Shown in pieces: positions 11,641 through 26,000 of a stretch of DNA of 64,000 nt (positions are counted from its first letter, which is position 1; each line of letters opens with the position of its first letter). Source of the DNA: Nymphaea colorata (Eukaryota; Streptophyta; Magnoliopsida; Nymphaeales; Nymphaeaceae); the NCBI RefSeq assembly GCF_008831285.2, contig NC_045138.2:41283115-41347114 (forward strand), read 5' to 3'. Made by a program: the position numbers and the translations under genes. Under the pieces are notes generated by a model. That model had not been told where the DNA came from and ran no database searches. It saw nothing but the letters and a program-made list of their open reading frames with translations.

Positions 11641-13439
11641 TGTTCATTAGGTGCACATGTGATATCGTATTAGGTTTGAAAAACAAATACCTTTCGATTC
11701 CGGCATGCCCAATTCCTGCAAGCCACATGGAGCTGTGGACTTAGCTCATTAGCTGTACATGACATTATTTCTATCAGAAATTTCTTCTTTTCTTTTCAGT
11801 TCTTCGAAAGAACAAAAAACATTGTTTATTGTTGGTAAGAAAAAAACCAAAATGCCTTTAAGCTCATATAAGGTTAACATAAATAAGAAAATTGTAAAAT
11901 CAGTTGTAATTGTTATTTATTTAGGGATCCTAAAATCTGTTCTAATAAATGTACGTACCGAGTGGCCTTGCATATCGAGTGAGTTTTTCTTCTTATAAGG
12001 GAGACTAACTTCCAAGAAGGCAAGAAAAATCCTCAATACAAGGCCAAAGTCAGCAGAATGCATGTACCCAGGATGTCATGATATAACACGAATGCTGTCA
12101 CTCATAATGCTCCATTTTTGTTAAATTTAGAAAGGTGGATGGTTGTCTTCGATCTTGGTGGTGATCAATCGCTTCTCTAATTACTGCGTTTTCATTCATT
12201 CCTGTTCTTTACCATAGCTCAACAGAGGAGGCAGCCATGCTGTTTCTGCGAGATGTTGTCAAGCTATGGGGACTGTTCTAGGACACCGTCATTAATAGTG
12301 ATGCTTGTCTTACCAGGCAATTCTGGAAGAGCATGTCGCATGTTCGGGTTGTTGGGCACCAAACTCAACTTCAGCACAAACAATTATATGAACAGGTGAT
12401 AGTCAAACTGAGCATATGAACATTGTGCATGAAGAGTTGTATGTGTGTGAAGGTGCCAGCATATACGGGAAACACTAGCTTTTAGTTCCTTCAGTTGGCA
12501 GATCTTTCATCACTACAATAGAATGCGGTGCCTGAGTTTTGTGGCAGTTAATTTCATGTCTCCTGCACTGTTCATAATAACAAAATGAGTGGATTAGTTT
12601 TCCTCCAATGATCTCTGCCTATAGGTGAGAAAGTGCATACAGTATCTCATTAGAAATCTCTTCTTATCTAGAACTAACGATAGGTCTCTTCTTGGCCAAC
12701 AGTTACACCTAGTAAAGCCTAGTTATGCCGCATAATCCCTGAACCTTAATTGATGGCATCAGTACAAGTCGGCTCTTAGATTCTAGCGGATTCATTGTTG
12801 ATCTAAAGAGAACCAGTTAAATGACAGGAATTATACAGAGGACGCTGGGAGTAATGAAAATAGCATGCGCGAAAAAGTGTATATAATAAGTAGAAAGCAT
12901 TGTGAAAGTCTGAGGTCATTAACTCGCACAATAACGAAGGCAACAGAAGGCTGCGGGCAGTATACATATCAAGAAGCGAGGTGAAAGGTAGTGAAGAGCT
13001 ATCAGAAGTCTATTTTCTAATATTTAAAACTTACGGGTCCAATAATATCGAAGAAATGGGAAATGGTTGACCGGATTTACAGCCAGTTGGTTCTACTTGG
13101 ACGCTTATCCAATTTATTTATTGCAGAAACAAACAACTAGAAAGCTTCCTGCCGCTGAGGTTCATCGAGGGTCAACATTTGCAAACGATGTCGAACATCA
13201 TATATATTCTACCAAAATTATAATTTACGAAAGAAAATTTACTCGATTTCCAGATACATACGTGCTATGCTTGATTTCAGACAACCATCAGGGTATAGGA
13301 CTCGGATTGAAGTCTATTACGAAACTTTTTTGCTTGCTTGCGGTATCAATTATTACTGGTTTCAAGCAAAATTGCTCACAATTTTAGAGGGGGGGAGAGA
13401 GAGAGAGAGTATTTGCCTGTGGGCAGTGGTATCCTTGTA

Positions 13440-13800
13440 TTCTCCTGTTCTGTTTTCGATCAAAAAATAATCCCCAATTTCAAGTACTGGTGAGAGAGAT
13501 ACTTGTAAGTGGGATTAATATTCTCTGATTTGAAGCAAAAGTGAATCACAATCTTAACTCTTTGATTACGTATCAACAAGTATAAAGCAACCACCTCCTA
13601 TACAAAAATGTGAAATATGTGTGCGGGAGAGCGAGAGAGACTTGTAAAGGGGATCAAGATACCCTGGTTTCAAGCAAAAGTGAATCCCAATTTTAACTCT
13701 CCGGTTACGTACCCGGTCCCCCTTCCAACTACGAGTATCAGGCAACCACCAGCTCTTAAGGAAGGAAACTTGAGAGAGAGAGAGAGAAGAGGCACTTGAC
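13440..13800. repeat. Degenerate tandem repeat, about 139-bp period, with GA tracts
   Basis: Two copies carry the same blocks in order: ACTTGTAA(G/A)(T/G)GGGAT, CAAGCAAAAGTGAATC, TTAACTCT, ATTACGTA/GTTACGTA, and GCAACCACC (about 13501-13640 and 13640-13780). A more diverged third copy lies upstream around 13300-13400. GA microsatellites sit at the unit borders. Confidence 0.65.
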
Positions 13801-14102
13801 AACCCACCGGAGGCCGACCACCTTCTGCTTTTTGTCTCTTTTCTCCTGTCGACCGACGCATTTCAGAATCTAAAAGCTCCCTTCTCTCTTTTCATCTACT
13901 GTCCTATTCATTGTCGTTATTCCTTTCTTATTCCTTAGTGGGAGATTGTTCTTTTCAGCTTTCTGGCTCTGTTCTTCCAACCTCCAGAAAGAAAAATAAG
14001 AGCAAGTTGGCAATTAAAAATCCTCTTCCTTAATCTTCGTTGTTCGTTTTATCTGCTATTCTGAATTTGATAAGCTCACAGATTGCCTTCTTCCGGGCGA
14101 TT

Positions 14103-14246
14103 ATGATTATGTGTGCCTTCGCATTCTCCGTCGGAAAGACGGTATTCACTATCTTAAGAGGATGGGTGGCGGCCTGCATCACCGTTGCTTCCGAGATCGC
14201 GAGCGCTCTAAGAGTTGGAGAAATCGGCCCCTTCCATGTTGGCTGA
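14103..14246 (+). CDS. Doubtful 47-codon ORF, hydrophobic, unrecognised
   Basis: ATG at 14103 opens 47 codons ending in TGA. It lies in a locally GC-richer block preceded by CT-rich sequence (13800-13950) that looks like a transcribed leader. The product would be hydrophobic, with one probable membrane span (AFAFSVGKTVF through WVAACITVASEI). A possible splice donor (AAG|GTTAGG) follows a few bases after the stop. No family is recognised. This could be a small protein, or the first exon of a non-coding transcript. Confidence 0.25.
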   Translation: MIMCAFAFSVGKTVFTILRGWVAACITVASEIASALRVGEIGPFHVG

Positions 14247-14249
14247 ATA

Positions 14250-17063
14250 AGGTTAGGACTGTTTCCTCTCATTTTTAATTTGTTGGTTTTGGTTAATTAG
14301 AAGACTTAAGCAATGCGCCCTGTTCATTTGCACACTTCGTGATTGTTGCTTCTATCATCTTTCTGTTGTTGTCTATGCCATACCCATCTCCAAATTTTGG
14401 CAGTTTTTATTAATCGTCTGTATAATGATACATATGGATTAGGTAATTTGATCTATTGTCTCTGATTTCAAACTTTCTTCGGGTATTTGATGGCTCAGTT
14501 TATCTGTTTTGGGATGTTTGCTTTTCCAGTACAGGATTCTTGTGGTTTCTGAATTTGGGTGCATGTTTTTTCAGCAGCTGGTGGCTAGAAAATGATTTTT
14601 ACATCTCAAGAAAGTTTAAGGGGCTTATCTATTAAAGCACCTGATTTCGAGTTTGTGCTAGACAGTTTTACATAGAAAGCATTTTTGCTTCGATTTGCAT
14701 AATTGTTCATAAAGATTGAGGCAGTTTTCCAAGGAAGAGAGTAATGTGGTATATTGCCTGCTCTCAGGAAGATGATGTTTCAGGTTACTTGATAATTTGA
14801 TTCATCCAAATTCGCAACGACCCCCTCACCGTGCATATTTGCACATCATAATCGTAACCATCTGGCATATTGATTTCTTGTCACATGGACCCTGGCCCAT
14901 CATCAGATAGTTACATTTATTGTGACACCTTCTTTCTGAGTCTCTTCTGTATATTTCAGTTCCTTTTAGCTTTTTTGTCTTCTTCTTCATTGTGGGTAAT
15001 GCCATGATGACATATAGCCCGCTTGTGCGTTAGCTTTACATTTTCTTTCTCATGCGGAGACGGGGAACAGTGTAAAATTCTCATAATGGGCAAGCCTACT
15101 TTAAATGAAACTTAAGCATGGCAATTAGCATGGGAGGAAATGGACTGCTGTAGACCTTCATATATGTTTTAGAACAAAAACGCCCGATCTTCTTGGGAGA
15201 GGAGAGGTACATGAGAATTAAGAGAAAATATGAAACATGGTTTGATGTGCATCAATGGATTTTCTCAGTTGCTACGCCAATTTGTCAATTCTAGATGTAC
15301 CTGCCACCGACATATGGAAATCGATTCTTGAGGAAATATTAAATTTAAGAAGGTACAGATTTAGATCAAGGATTCTAATACCAATAACAGTTGGATCTTC
15401 ATAGGAGAAAAAAGTTCATAAAAATACTGGAATTCTGTGGAGTAATCATGGCATAAACGCCTTGGACTTTCAGTGAAGTTTCTGAAGCTTACAACGAATC
15501 TCACATTTATAATTATACGGCGTTGCATTCTGAAGATCTCAAGGGCTACATACGAAAGGTGGGTATTTGCAATTTTAGCTCAACGCATAATTATTTGCTT
15601 TTTTCAACTTCACGTTTAAGGGGATATTGAGGAGTAGGAGCGATCATATGAAACAGATGGGTATGTATCTACTTTGATCATGTCAGCGACGATCATCACA
15701 AACATTCTCATCGGTTTAACCATCGTCCTTCATCTTTCTGAGACTTCAATAGAAATTTGATTCCTTGTTTTGGTGGTAACATCACAGACAGTTGTTCTCA
15801 CGTAGAACACTTTCTTTCCTAAATCCATATAGTTCGAGAGAACAGAATATTTTTGAGCTATTTTTATTATTGTAAGTAAAGAAAGTTATTGTTTCCCTGC
15901 AGTTCCGGGCCGAATACGTGTTTCATGTGTAATGTCTAAAGCCCCATGCACTCTTCTGAAATGGAGAAGGCGTTTAACGATCAACCTGACTAATCCCGAA
16001 GGGTATTTCGTGAAGGACTGAGAAGATGTGGCAGCAGCTTGTTCATCACGGCGACAGAAGCCACATGTAGTGTATGATACCTTAATAACTGTACAGTAGT
16101 AATGGAGCTCTGTCATCCATCAGTCTACTCAGTTAAGTTCTTAATTTCCTTGATCTGTGTTAAGAGTGATGGAACTATGCGGCCGACGTTCTACTCGCTT
16201 TGCTCCAGGTTGGAGGAGGCCGAGAGTTTCATACTCGAGCATTACTTGGCATAACCGGTAAGGCATTTCCAGGGATAATGCTTCAACTCGATTGCTCAAA
16301 GGAAAAAGGCTCATAAAATTGCGGATCTTTCAGAACCCTGTCTTGAGCCTGTGTTCAATGTAGAATTTCTTGATTCTCACATGGAATATTTATTAATCGC
16401 CCTGAGATGCTGAAGGTCTTCTTCCATGCAAATCTTTAATGAAAATGAGAGAGAGAGAGAGAGATCCTCCACCAGATTTCAAGGTGAGTGGACTTTTACC
16501 TTTGAAACTTAAAAACGATTTCCTTTAACCGCCCCCAGAAAATATACGTTCCGCTCTCCGTTTTGAAGCATCCAAGTCAACTAAATTGTTCATACGAAGT
16601 CTACCAAGCAAGGACGCAACTTAACTATTATACCCTGTTTTGACAGTCAGCAGGAGAACGTGTCGTCCAAAGGATTTTGAACGCGCTACCTCTTGGTTAA
16701 GTTGACCCGCTCTGTCGAATGATGTATGTTACAGATGAAAACGAATCGGAACATTAGCTAAGTTACACGAAGACAACAAAAGACGCACATTAACTGTTAT
16801 CCTCTGCATTTGACAGTCAAGCTGGAGAATGTGTCGCCCAAAGGTTTTGAACTGGCGACATCTTGGTTAAAGTCGACCAGCTCTGTCAAACGATGTATGT
16901 TACAGATGAAAACGAATGGGAAAGAAAAGACCACATTAGCTAAGTTACACAAGACAAAAAGGGGAAAAGGAAAAAGAAAAGAACTAACAACTAAGGCTAG
17001 TTCTTGCTTTTCTATTTCTTTTCTTTATATAAGAACAAAAATTGGCCATGAATATATAATGGC
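14250..17063. other. Intergenic region without a supported gene
   Basis: No recognisable coding sequence was found. The stretch holds a GA microsatellite at about 16446-16463 and the 169-bp tandem duplication at 16613-16957. The last few hundred bases include the FY 3' untranslated region, whose exact end is not visible. Confidence 0.5.
16613..16957. repeat. Tandem duplication, about 169-bp unit, two copies
   Basis: Copies begin at 16613 and 16782 with GACGCA, then TTAACT(A/G)TTAT. Both contain TTTGACAGTCA, GTGTCG(T/C)CCAAAGG, CTTGGTTAA, ATGTATGTTACAGATGAAAA and ATTAGCTAAGTTACAC in order. Divergence is moderate, so the duplication is not recent. It abuts the 3' end of the FY gene. Confidence 0.85.
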
Positions 17064-20000
17064 TTATGATGTTGATCCACGTGAATGAGGTGGTGGGCCA
17101 GGAGGAAGGCTGATGTTTGGAGGAAGAGCCATGCTGGCTGGGCGCATGTCCATCATGCTTGGAATTCCTGTCTGCACGAACGCAACACCTTTGTCGTATA
17201 AGATACATATCCACAACCAATAACAAAGCACTAGCATAGAGAACCAAGCATTGCTTGCCAAATCATGTTAATTCTCTATCACGTACATGAAATGGAGCAT
17301 AAGCAGAAAAGAACCAAGACGGTAATGAGATTCAGGTTAAGAAATCTGCAGCTGGTCTAGTACAGAACTACAAAACAAACGCTGCAATGAAGTGCACGTC
17401 TCAAAATAGTTTGCCATTTCCACCTTCAGCAGGCAAACCAACCGAAAGAGGCTACTCTTTGCTTCCGCTAGTGTGGACGGCTGTCTTTCAGGCCCCCAGT
17501 GAAAACGGTGAAAAGAAGTTTAAGACGGGCTACAACATCCTGAAACCCTGATCGTGAATTATCATGTTGGAGGACCAAATAACACGGCAGATTTGTTCAA
17601 ACACTGGATACAAGGTGGGTGCTGCTGAGATCGCGCACCCTTGATAACACTGCAAAATCTTCCACTTTGACTTTACTCTGTAGAAAGGCCACAGTAAAAT
17701 ACTGGGGCAATCAAGAAGTTCTCATATTTTATTGTCTCATATGAACCATTAGGATAGCTCTCTTTCAGTAACAGAGCAATGTATGGTCCGTCCCATTTAA
17801 CTTACTGTGTGCAAAAAAAGTTTGTTGTTTCTTGTCTTAATCTTAATAAGCCTTGTTATTGATAATTGTAGTACTGTTAATAACTTAATGCGCCACATGA
17901 GTCCATTTTACTCTTGCCCTTGGTCCAATAGAGGTTTGAACTCCTTGATTTGATACCATACTTTGATTTTCACGGTTGTTAATTCAGCAAAGGACGCTGC
18001 CATTCAATTTCATCAAACAAAGGAAAGCCCGACTATTTGATATTTTTGACGCTGGATATCAACTTCTCCAGACAGGACCCACTCTAAGAACACATCAGTT
18101 GGTTCCACCTGTGCTAGTAAAATTGGATATGGATATGCAATAAATGCATAATAAACAAATCTACTCCCTCTTAGTGCATGATGGGACATAAATTGACAAT
18201 AAAAAGCACTGATTCTCAAAGTACCTGGTAGGCGTTAATCCCTGGAACAGGTGCCAGTTGCCCAGATTGTGGTCGGCTGAAAACACCACTAACAGCAAAT
18301 GCCTGCCCTGCAGCAGTGCTTGATGTAACATGTGTATTCGTCATTCCACTTGAAAAATTACTAATTGCAGGTGGAACACTACTACCAGCCATTGGGCCTG
18401 CAATAATTTGATTCATGCCAAGAGGTGGCTGTGGCAATTGAGGAATCTGAGTGGCTGAACTGTGCAGTCCTTGTCCAGGCATAGCAAGAACAGGTGGGTA
18501 ATTGTTTGACTGCAAAGATGTTGGCCGGGGTAACACAGAATCAGAAGCTGACCCAGGCATTGGTAGTGGAAGTGAGACTGACATTGATTGCATGGACATG
18601 GATAGTGCATTAGATGGAGTGCTTGCAGGCACTGACAGAGAAGGAAATTGGATGGGTGGAGGACGAGATAAATGAGAAGGATGAGCAAGCAATGGTAATT
18701 GTGAAGGAGGCTGCAACTGAGACAATGTTGTCGGAGGTAGAGGCATCATAGGTGGTTGAAGCGGTTGATGCTGGTGTTGTCCTGGTATCTGTTGAGGAAC
18801 TTGTGGGTATCCTTGTTGGGTAGGTTGTAAAAGTGATGGGTGAGGTACAGATGGAGGATGCGGTGCTAACATGGGGTTTGATACCGGAATTGGATGCCTT
18901 TGTTCTCCTTGATCTGATCCATCAAGGGGCAACATTGCAAAGGGCATTGCAGTCCCAACACCAGGAATTGTTCCATCACTTCGAGCAAGCCCAGCTGCAA
19001 ACGGTCCTGGAGTAGGTGGGGCATCAGGAACTGGGAAATTACCAGCAAAACGACCAGGTGCTGCTGCACCTAGTTCTCCAGAACCTGATCACAAGTCACC
19101 AGTTACTTAACACACAATCTATGTGATGGAGTCTAAATCAATATCAAACAATATCTATGCTGATCAAGAAATAACCAGGGCAAGACCATTATCCAGACAT
19201 CATCCAGAAGATTATTTAACACTTCTAAACGTACCAATGTTATGTTTGTCACGAGAAGGATCTCCAGGCCTATTCCGACACCAAAACTTGGTTGTGTGGT
19301 CATTGCTACCACTGCAAAAGAAAAAGGACAAATGACCTCATAATCATCCATTTTTCAGTAGCCTTGAACGGTGTCCCAGTACTCAACTGAAGCACAATCG
19401 AGAGATGAGAAAAACAAGTACTTAAAAAGCCGTCTAACTATTTACTTATGTATTCACTTATGGAGAGCAAGATTCTGTTCATGATATATTTATATGGAAA
19501 AAAGAACAAAAAAGAAGAATCTGGAGTTCAAAAATGAATTGGATGTGTTATTTAACTCTGGTTTCAAGTCCAATTCGTCACACAGAAGGCTTTGCATTAA
19601 AGTCCTTGAAAAAAGAGCCACTGTATAAGGAAACACTAGCCTGTCTCCTTGCCATGAGGAACACATAACACACCAGAAACTGCAAAGGCCTAACCCAAGC
19701 TAAATAAGTGCTAAAAATATAGTAATTTAGTTTGACATGAAATAGGAATTTTTCATTGTTTTATATGGGGAAGGCAAATGCCTACATACAGCATGTGGCA
19801 AAGAACTAAAAGACCGAACCTGGCTCTTTGAAATGAGTTCTCAAAAACTTAACCATGCACAGCCCACAATGATTAGTAAAATCTCACACTTAATGATGAA
19901 AAATGCTCCAACTTCAGACCAAGAATTGCTTTGAAGGCAAGTACAGTTGTTGATTAGACAGGGGGAAGGCAAGTTACTGTGCCTATCTTGAAGCAGTTTA

Positions 20001-23000
20001 CAAGTTTTGGGGGTGTGACTGGGCGTTGTATCACATGGAAGCAAGTATGGATGCAGGTGTCCGGAAAAATTAAAAGTAAAACAAAAAAAAAATTGCAGAT
20101 TGCAAATCAAACCGCTTTTGCAAATTGTGATAAAAGAAACTTTAAAATTAAGGATGTAAGATGTTAAAAGAAACTTTTCATAAATTGTAAAATTAGTCTC
20201 CCTGGAAATTGTTAAGAAAAGTTCTTAGGCAAAAAGAACATCCATGTTTCAAATGCATAGGGCCCTACTCCTGTCATCCATTCCCTTTTCACTGCCACCC
20301 ATGGTCAGTCGCTGTTGCTGCCTCCACCACGGGTAAATATGCCCTCCTTCATCTCCCCCCACCAACCCCCCCTCCCCTACCCTTCTCCCAGAAAACCATC
20401 CTTTTCCTCTTCTCCCTTCTTAATGCTTTCCCCTCCTACTTTCTCCTCCCCTTTTTTCTTTGTATCTTTGGAAACATTGCCTTGTCCAAGCAGCACCTAC
20501 ACCAGTAGAAGCATTGCATTGGGACTGGTGTGACACCAAATTGCACACCCATGTGATATAGCTCTCCTGTATCACTGTAGCTTGTAGGAAACCACTTGTG
20601 TCTTACATTATGGACATACGGTATGAACAAGGTTTGTTAAAAAATACACAAGTGAGTCTAATAAAATGTGCCTAAACACAGGGCCTCTTTTTCATGTAGG
20701 CAGCATTTTTTAACCTTCCCAAAGTACACAAAATATTTCTTCTGTTTAAAATCTTTATGACTATTGAGTTCTTTGAGGAGTACAATATAACCTCAAGGTT
20801 TATTTGTTTTGTTCTCATTTTAAGCAGTTGGAATGGCCTCTGTCATTAGGTTTGAATAATTCCTCGTGAAAATACGTCTGCTATTCAGAGTAATCCAAAT
20901 ATGAAACTGGAATTTCATTTTCCTAGCTAATATCAGCTTCCCATGAACCAGATTATTAGAATCTACCTTTTCCAATTTTCTAAAACGAACACTATAGTTT
21001 TATGAAAAATTTTAATATATATCTTATTTTGGACCCAAATGGCATGAATTGCAGCATGCATTTCACAACATTGATATAGACCAGTGGTGTGCAAGTATAA
21101 AGTGAATACACAGTACAGCAACACATAAGCATCAGATCGCTAGAATGGGAAAGGAATTAAACGTGGACAGCAGCATGAGGATCAGAATAAGGAAGCCATT
21201 GTTCCAAAATTTAGAATTAGAAAGGGAAGCAAGTAGCTATTAAGCAAGTGATGTTGGATCATTCAAAATACTAATAAATTGGTACAGAACTGAAACTTAA
21301 TAAAATGAAAATGCTATGTAAAAAATGGTAGGCCAGTATATTTTAAAGTAAAATGACCAGGAAATCAGGATTCCAAACAACTGGAACTCAATCATGTGAT
21401 TTCTCGTGTAGCAACCTAGGCATTTCATTATCACCCACCTCACGAAATTTCTCCCCATACGTATCAATGATCATCCACAAATATCGTTCTCAGGTTTTTA
21501 TGGATGATCCTTTTCAGGCATAATCAAGAAGCCTGTTTTTCTTGGAAAAATCTGCAGAATCCAAAATGCAACATATATACAAAATAAGAAAATAAAAATT
21601 TGGTTTTTTACTAATTTTCATACAAAAACATTGATCACATTCAAAAGATCTAATAACAGGTGAAAATAAATCTCAAAAAATAATCTTTTTGGGAGAAAAT
21701 GGAAAATGCAATAAAATTTAAAAATGTGTTTTCTATTATGGTTTTTCTGTAGTTTTTCCCATTTTAGTTTTTTGTTATTTTCCAGTGTTCTTGATTTTTT
21801 TGTTGAAAAAGGCCAACATATGTAACCGTGCTCGTGACATATTTAGCAAAAAAGTTGACAAAGGAATGCACTCTCTTAAACTTCAATTATGTTACCTTTG
21901 AGAGTGGCTCAATAAGCTTGTACTATTGTGCCACCTTGCATTTTTTGGACCAATTTGGAATTCAGCCACCCAAACAACCGTCACTATGAGAGTAAAATTC
22001 AAGTACTACATTTCAATCATCATGCATGTCATCAAAATGAGACCTTCTGTTTATAATATGCCTTCAGTTATAATGGGATGATTCAATTAGAATAGTAGCA
22101 TGCTTGGCCAGGTGACAAATGAGTCCATAGCCATAACTACTTTACTAGTATCTATAATGGATTAAAAAACAGTAATTAATTCACTAATTGACAATGATTA
22201 CCAGAATAAGTGTGTTTATCGGAAGGTAAACAGAATGCTTTACTGAAAAAATAGAACATCATCAAGGACAAGAGATAAGGTCCGCACTGAAACTTAAATG
22301 TCTAGATCAACAAATAGAAGTAAAGCAATACCTGCAAAGGAGATAGCCAACAGGATGCCACGCAAGGTCCCAGACACTATTTTCATGTGCATTATGTAAT
22401 TCAACTTGAGGTGTTTCATGCCTGCTCAATAAAATGCAAAAGAAACGTCTAATAAGGACCTGAGGTAAGCAACAAAGCTTAGATAGCCAGGCAATATTGA
22501 TAAGTTCTAAAAGAAACAACTAAATGCACAATAAAATGAGAGCTCATAAGGTGCAAAGGAAGCCACTGCACCAAAAAACCGTGCATCCATATTTCTTGCA
22601 GCCCATACAGGAAAATTAAAGAGAAAAGGCTAATCATACAAAGATTTCGTTTCAAAAGTTTTCTTAACCAAGAGATGAGATTACCCCACAACCCAATGGA
22701 AGATGGAGCCATCAAAACTTCCACTCACAAAATACTCCTCGTGGAAGGGATGCCATGCCAAAGCTGCAGAAAAGTGGAGAATATTGTTGTAACTTGCACC
22801 ATTACAAATTTAAAATCAAAGGCCCAAGTACATGCCTTGGACAAGAAGAAGAAGATCAACAAACTATAACTTTAAGCGAAATTCCATGAAGAACAAATAT
22901 TAAGCTGCATATATATATACTGGTCAGATGACAATCTAGTAGACGGATCTGGACATAGGAAAAGAGCATCCAAACCTGTTTTCATTTTAAAGTAACTATC

Positions 23001-26000
23001 AGCAGCTCCTGGATGTGAAAAAACATTGTCTTAAGACTTAATTGTGCATTTCCAATGCTTTCTTAGTCACCAACAAAATTTTTCCATTTTGTTTTTCCTA
23101 GAAAATTTCTTCCCATCTCCTAATAATTTTCATCATTTAATATATCGTCCCATATCCGACATGGGTAAGCTTTCCTTGGAAAATCATTACATAAATAAGA
23201 TGTTCACCAGATCATTTCCTACCTCACAAACAAAGAGTCCATTGGTTTAAAGTATAGCTATCCCCAGCAGGAAAGGAGCAACATTTGTCATTTGACATGA
23301 ACAGGAATGTACAGTCTTCCTATACAGAGGGACATGAAGATTCAAGGACCAAAACATTACAGGATACAATTAGGCAAACTACTCCTTGTATGAGTTCAAT
23401 GCTGCATACAGGAGCCATCAAAATAAAGTGTCAAAAGAATCAATCAAACAAAAGGCACAGATGGACGCAACACTGCTCCTGCCTGGGAAAGTGGATCAAA
23501 GAAAGGCAGCATGCTTCTATTATGAACAGAAGGAAGCTTATGACTAGGTTAGATTTTCATCAATCATGCCTCCTTGGTCAAAGTATTGTGTGTGAAGTGG
23601 ATGTGATAAAGAAAAAAAGGGAAAAGTAAAATCTCATATTGGCCCAATTCAATACAACCTTGACATTCTGTACATAAACAAAGGCATACAAAACTAATGA
23701 TCTCCCACACGCACATTTACACATAAAGTTTCTATTTTAAGAGACTAGTTTCGAAACCGCTTATCATGAATTTTACTTTTTTGCTTTTCATAAATAATTT
23801 ATATATATTTTTAAATAATTCACGTGAACTGTGAACCTAGCTACTTTAGCGTTAGCATGTCCCAAATTCTTTCTCTTCCTTTCATCTGTCCCAACCCTCT
23901 CCCTATCTTGCGTTTAGGTTCAATGCCATGTTTCTCTTATCCATGCTAAGTGCCATATATCCATCTTGTAATGATTCATTCAGAAGACTTTTCAGCCACC
24001 ATGGCAAAGCAGAGGCTTAACTAATACAACAGAATATTCACCTGTCACATCTTTACGATGCCCACGGAAAGATTCAAGCTCCTTCATGGCCCTTATATCA
24101 TAAAGCTGCAACATCACAAACAGCAAGTCGGAAGTTAATGGCTATAACCTGATAATAATGAAAGCAAAACTTAAAAAAATTATAATTACAATTAACAGGA
24201 AAATGTTGAATCTCGAATTTGTAACAAAAAATTGCTTTTACAGAAAAGAGCCTTCACCCCAACAATTCTTTGTTGAAACTTTTCCCTTGTAAACGTAAAT
24301 AAAACAAGAATAAGGAAGGAAAGTCAGAACAAGTATATTAGTTTATACTTTATATTAAAACCATCACAATCCAGTATGTCAAGCATAGCATACAGCAAGT
24401 ATAGATGTAATCTGACAATGAAATACAGTGGAACAGTGCAAGAAACAAAAGCACATTTACAGTATAAAAAAAAAAGTTAACTTGCATTCAGATCCACAAT
24501 GCCATTAGTTGTGATTACCATGAACAGGGCTTCTCCAATGTTGATGAATGGACTTAAATGGGAAATGGGCCAACCTAGCGTGGCACCAGAAATACCAAAA
24601 GTGCTATAGCAATAACAATGTCAACATTGTGCGACGGATTAACCTATGTTTCAAGAAATACGTGTATACACTTGCTTTCTATTAATATATACAGCAAATC
24701 TTTGCCCTTGAGAGGCGACACACAACCTAAAGTCATGTAACATACATAACAAATATTATATCTGAATCCTAAGCACTTGTAAAAGTTACTACGTATTACC
24801 ATTTACCACCCTTGTTTTTGAGAGCTGGGATGGGCAATACATTCTGGGAAAATGCCAAAAATAAATAAAACACTAATTTCCACATTCACAAATGCTTATT
24901 CAGAAACCACATATAGCAAAGAAAAAGATATTCACGAAATTCACAAGCAGCTAACCAGCATTTCACTAGCCAGCAAGTCAACAAAAGATTTCTACCAGAT
25001 TGCTCAAATAGCTCAGAAAGTTGCTATGAGCATCCACTCTTAGCTTGAGTATTATTAATTTATTTTATCTATATTCATATAAAAATTGAAAGGCCTAACA
25101 GGAAAACAAGTCAGGATAGATTATAGAAATGCATCCACACCACGGAACTGAAATTTATTATAATAAGCAGGAAAAGTAAATAACCAAAGTTAAGGTATCA
25201 AACACATAAGAGGAACTGATGGAGGAAGCATCATTATCTACCTTAATGATCTGGTCTTTTCCAGCTGTAAGCACCCAATTTCCATTTTGATTCCATTTGA
25301 CACAAAGCACAGTGTTCTTGTGTCCATGACTTGGAAGACGAACAAGAAACATGTCAATATTGTCTTGCAAAATCCAAACTTAAAAGAATAAGAGACTGAA
25401 CGCATGATGCTACTTACAAAGAACAGAGTTCTCTCCCTGTTTTTGCATCCCAAAGTTTCACAAGGTTGTCTTTTCCACCTAAAACAATATACAAGAAATA
25501 AGGAACAAAATTTGGAATCACATAAAGCCATCCTGAGGCAAAAAATCTTCACATAATATCTACCAGAAACAAGCAAGGACTTTGTTGGGTGCCAATCAAC
25601 ACTCTTCACATCCCATCCATGACCTGCCTGAGTTAAAATCAAACATCCGAGATTCTTTGGTTACATTTTGTTTATCATAACAAAGCAGAAAGAAGATAAA
25701 TTATTGATAAAGAAGGTGTATCCGCAAGAAACTAAATCTAATCTCTAGAAGAAGGAATGTAAATCCGCAAGAAGATTTAATCCATTTGAACATAAAGAAA
25801 GACATAATATAATAAAAAAACCTAACAATTGATAACAGTATACATATAAGTTACACAACAGTAACAATACATATAAGTACATAACCATACTGACGTGTAC
25901 ACATAACAGGTACCACAATACTACAGTCTACATATTATATAAGAGGCTAACAGTATATACATATAATAGGTTGATGCAATCCTATATAACAAGTATAACA

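Larger units (their letters stand above)
7190..14000. other. Intergenic region, repeats and CT/GA-rich tracts, no supported gene
   Basis: No protein family or consistent exon chain was recognised. A CT-rich plus-strand stretch lies at about 7560-7700. A minus-strand CT-rich, proline/serine-biased open stretch at about 9390-9830 looks like a transcribed leader, but no exon follows it. Repeats listed separately occupy much of the remainder. Confidence 0.5.

Noticed and set aside
18833-19335. Plus-strand open frames opposite FY exons 15 and 16
   Set aside because: They are antisense to a well-supported coding exon and arise from its Pro/Gln-rich codon use.
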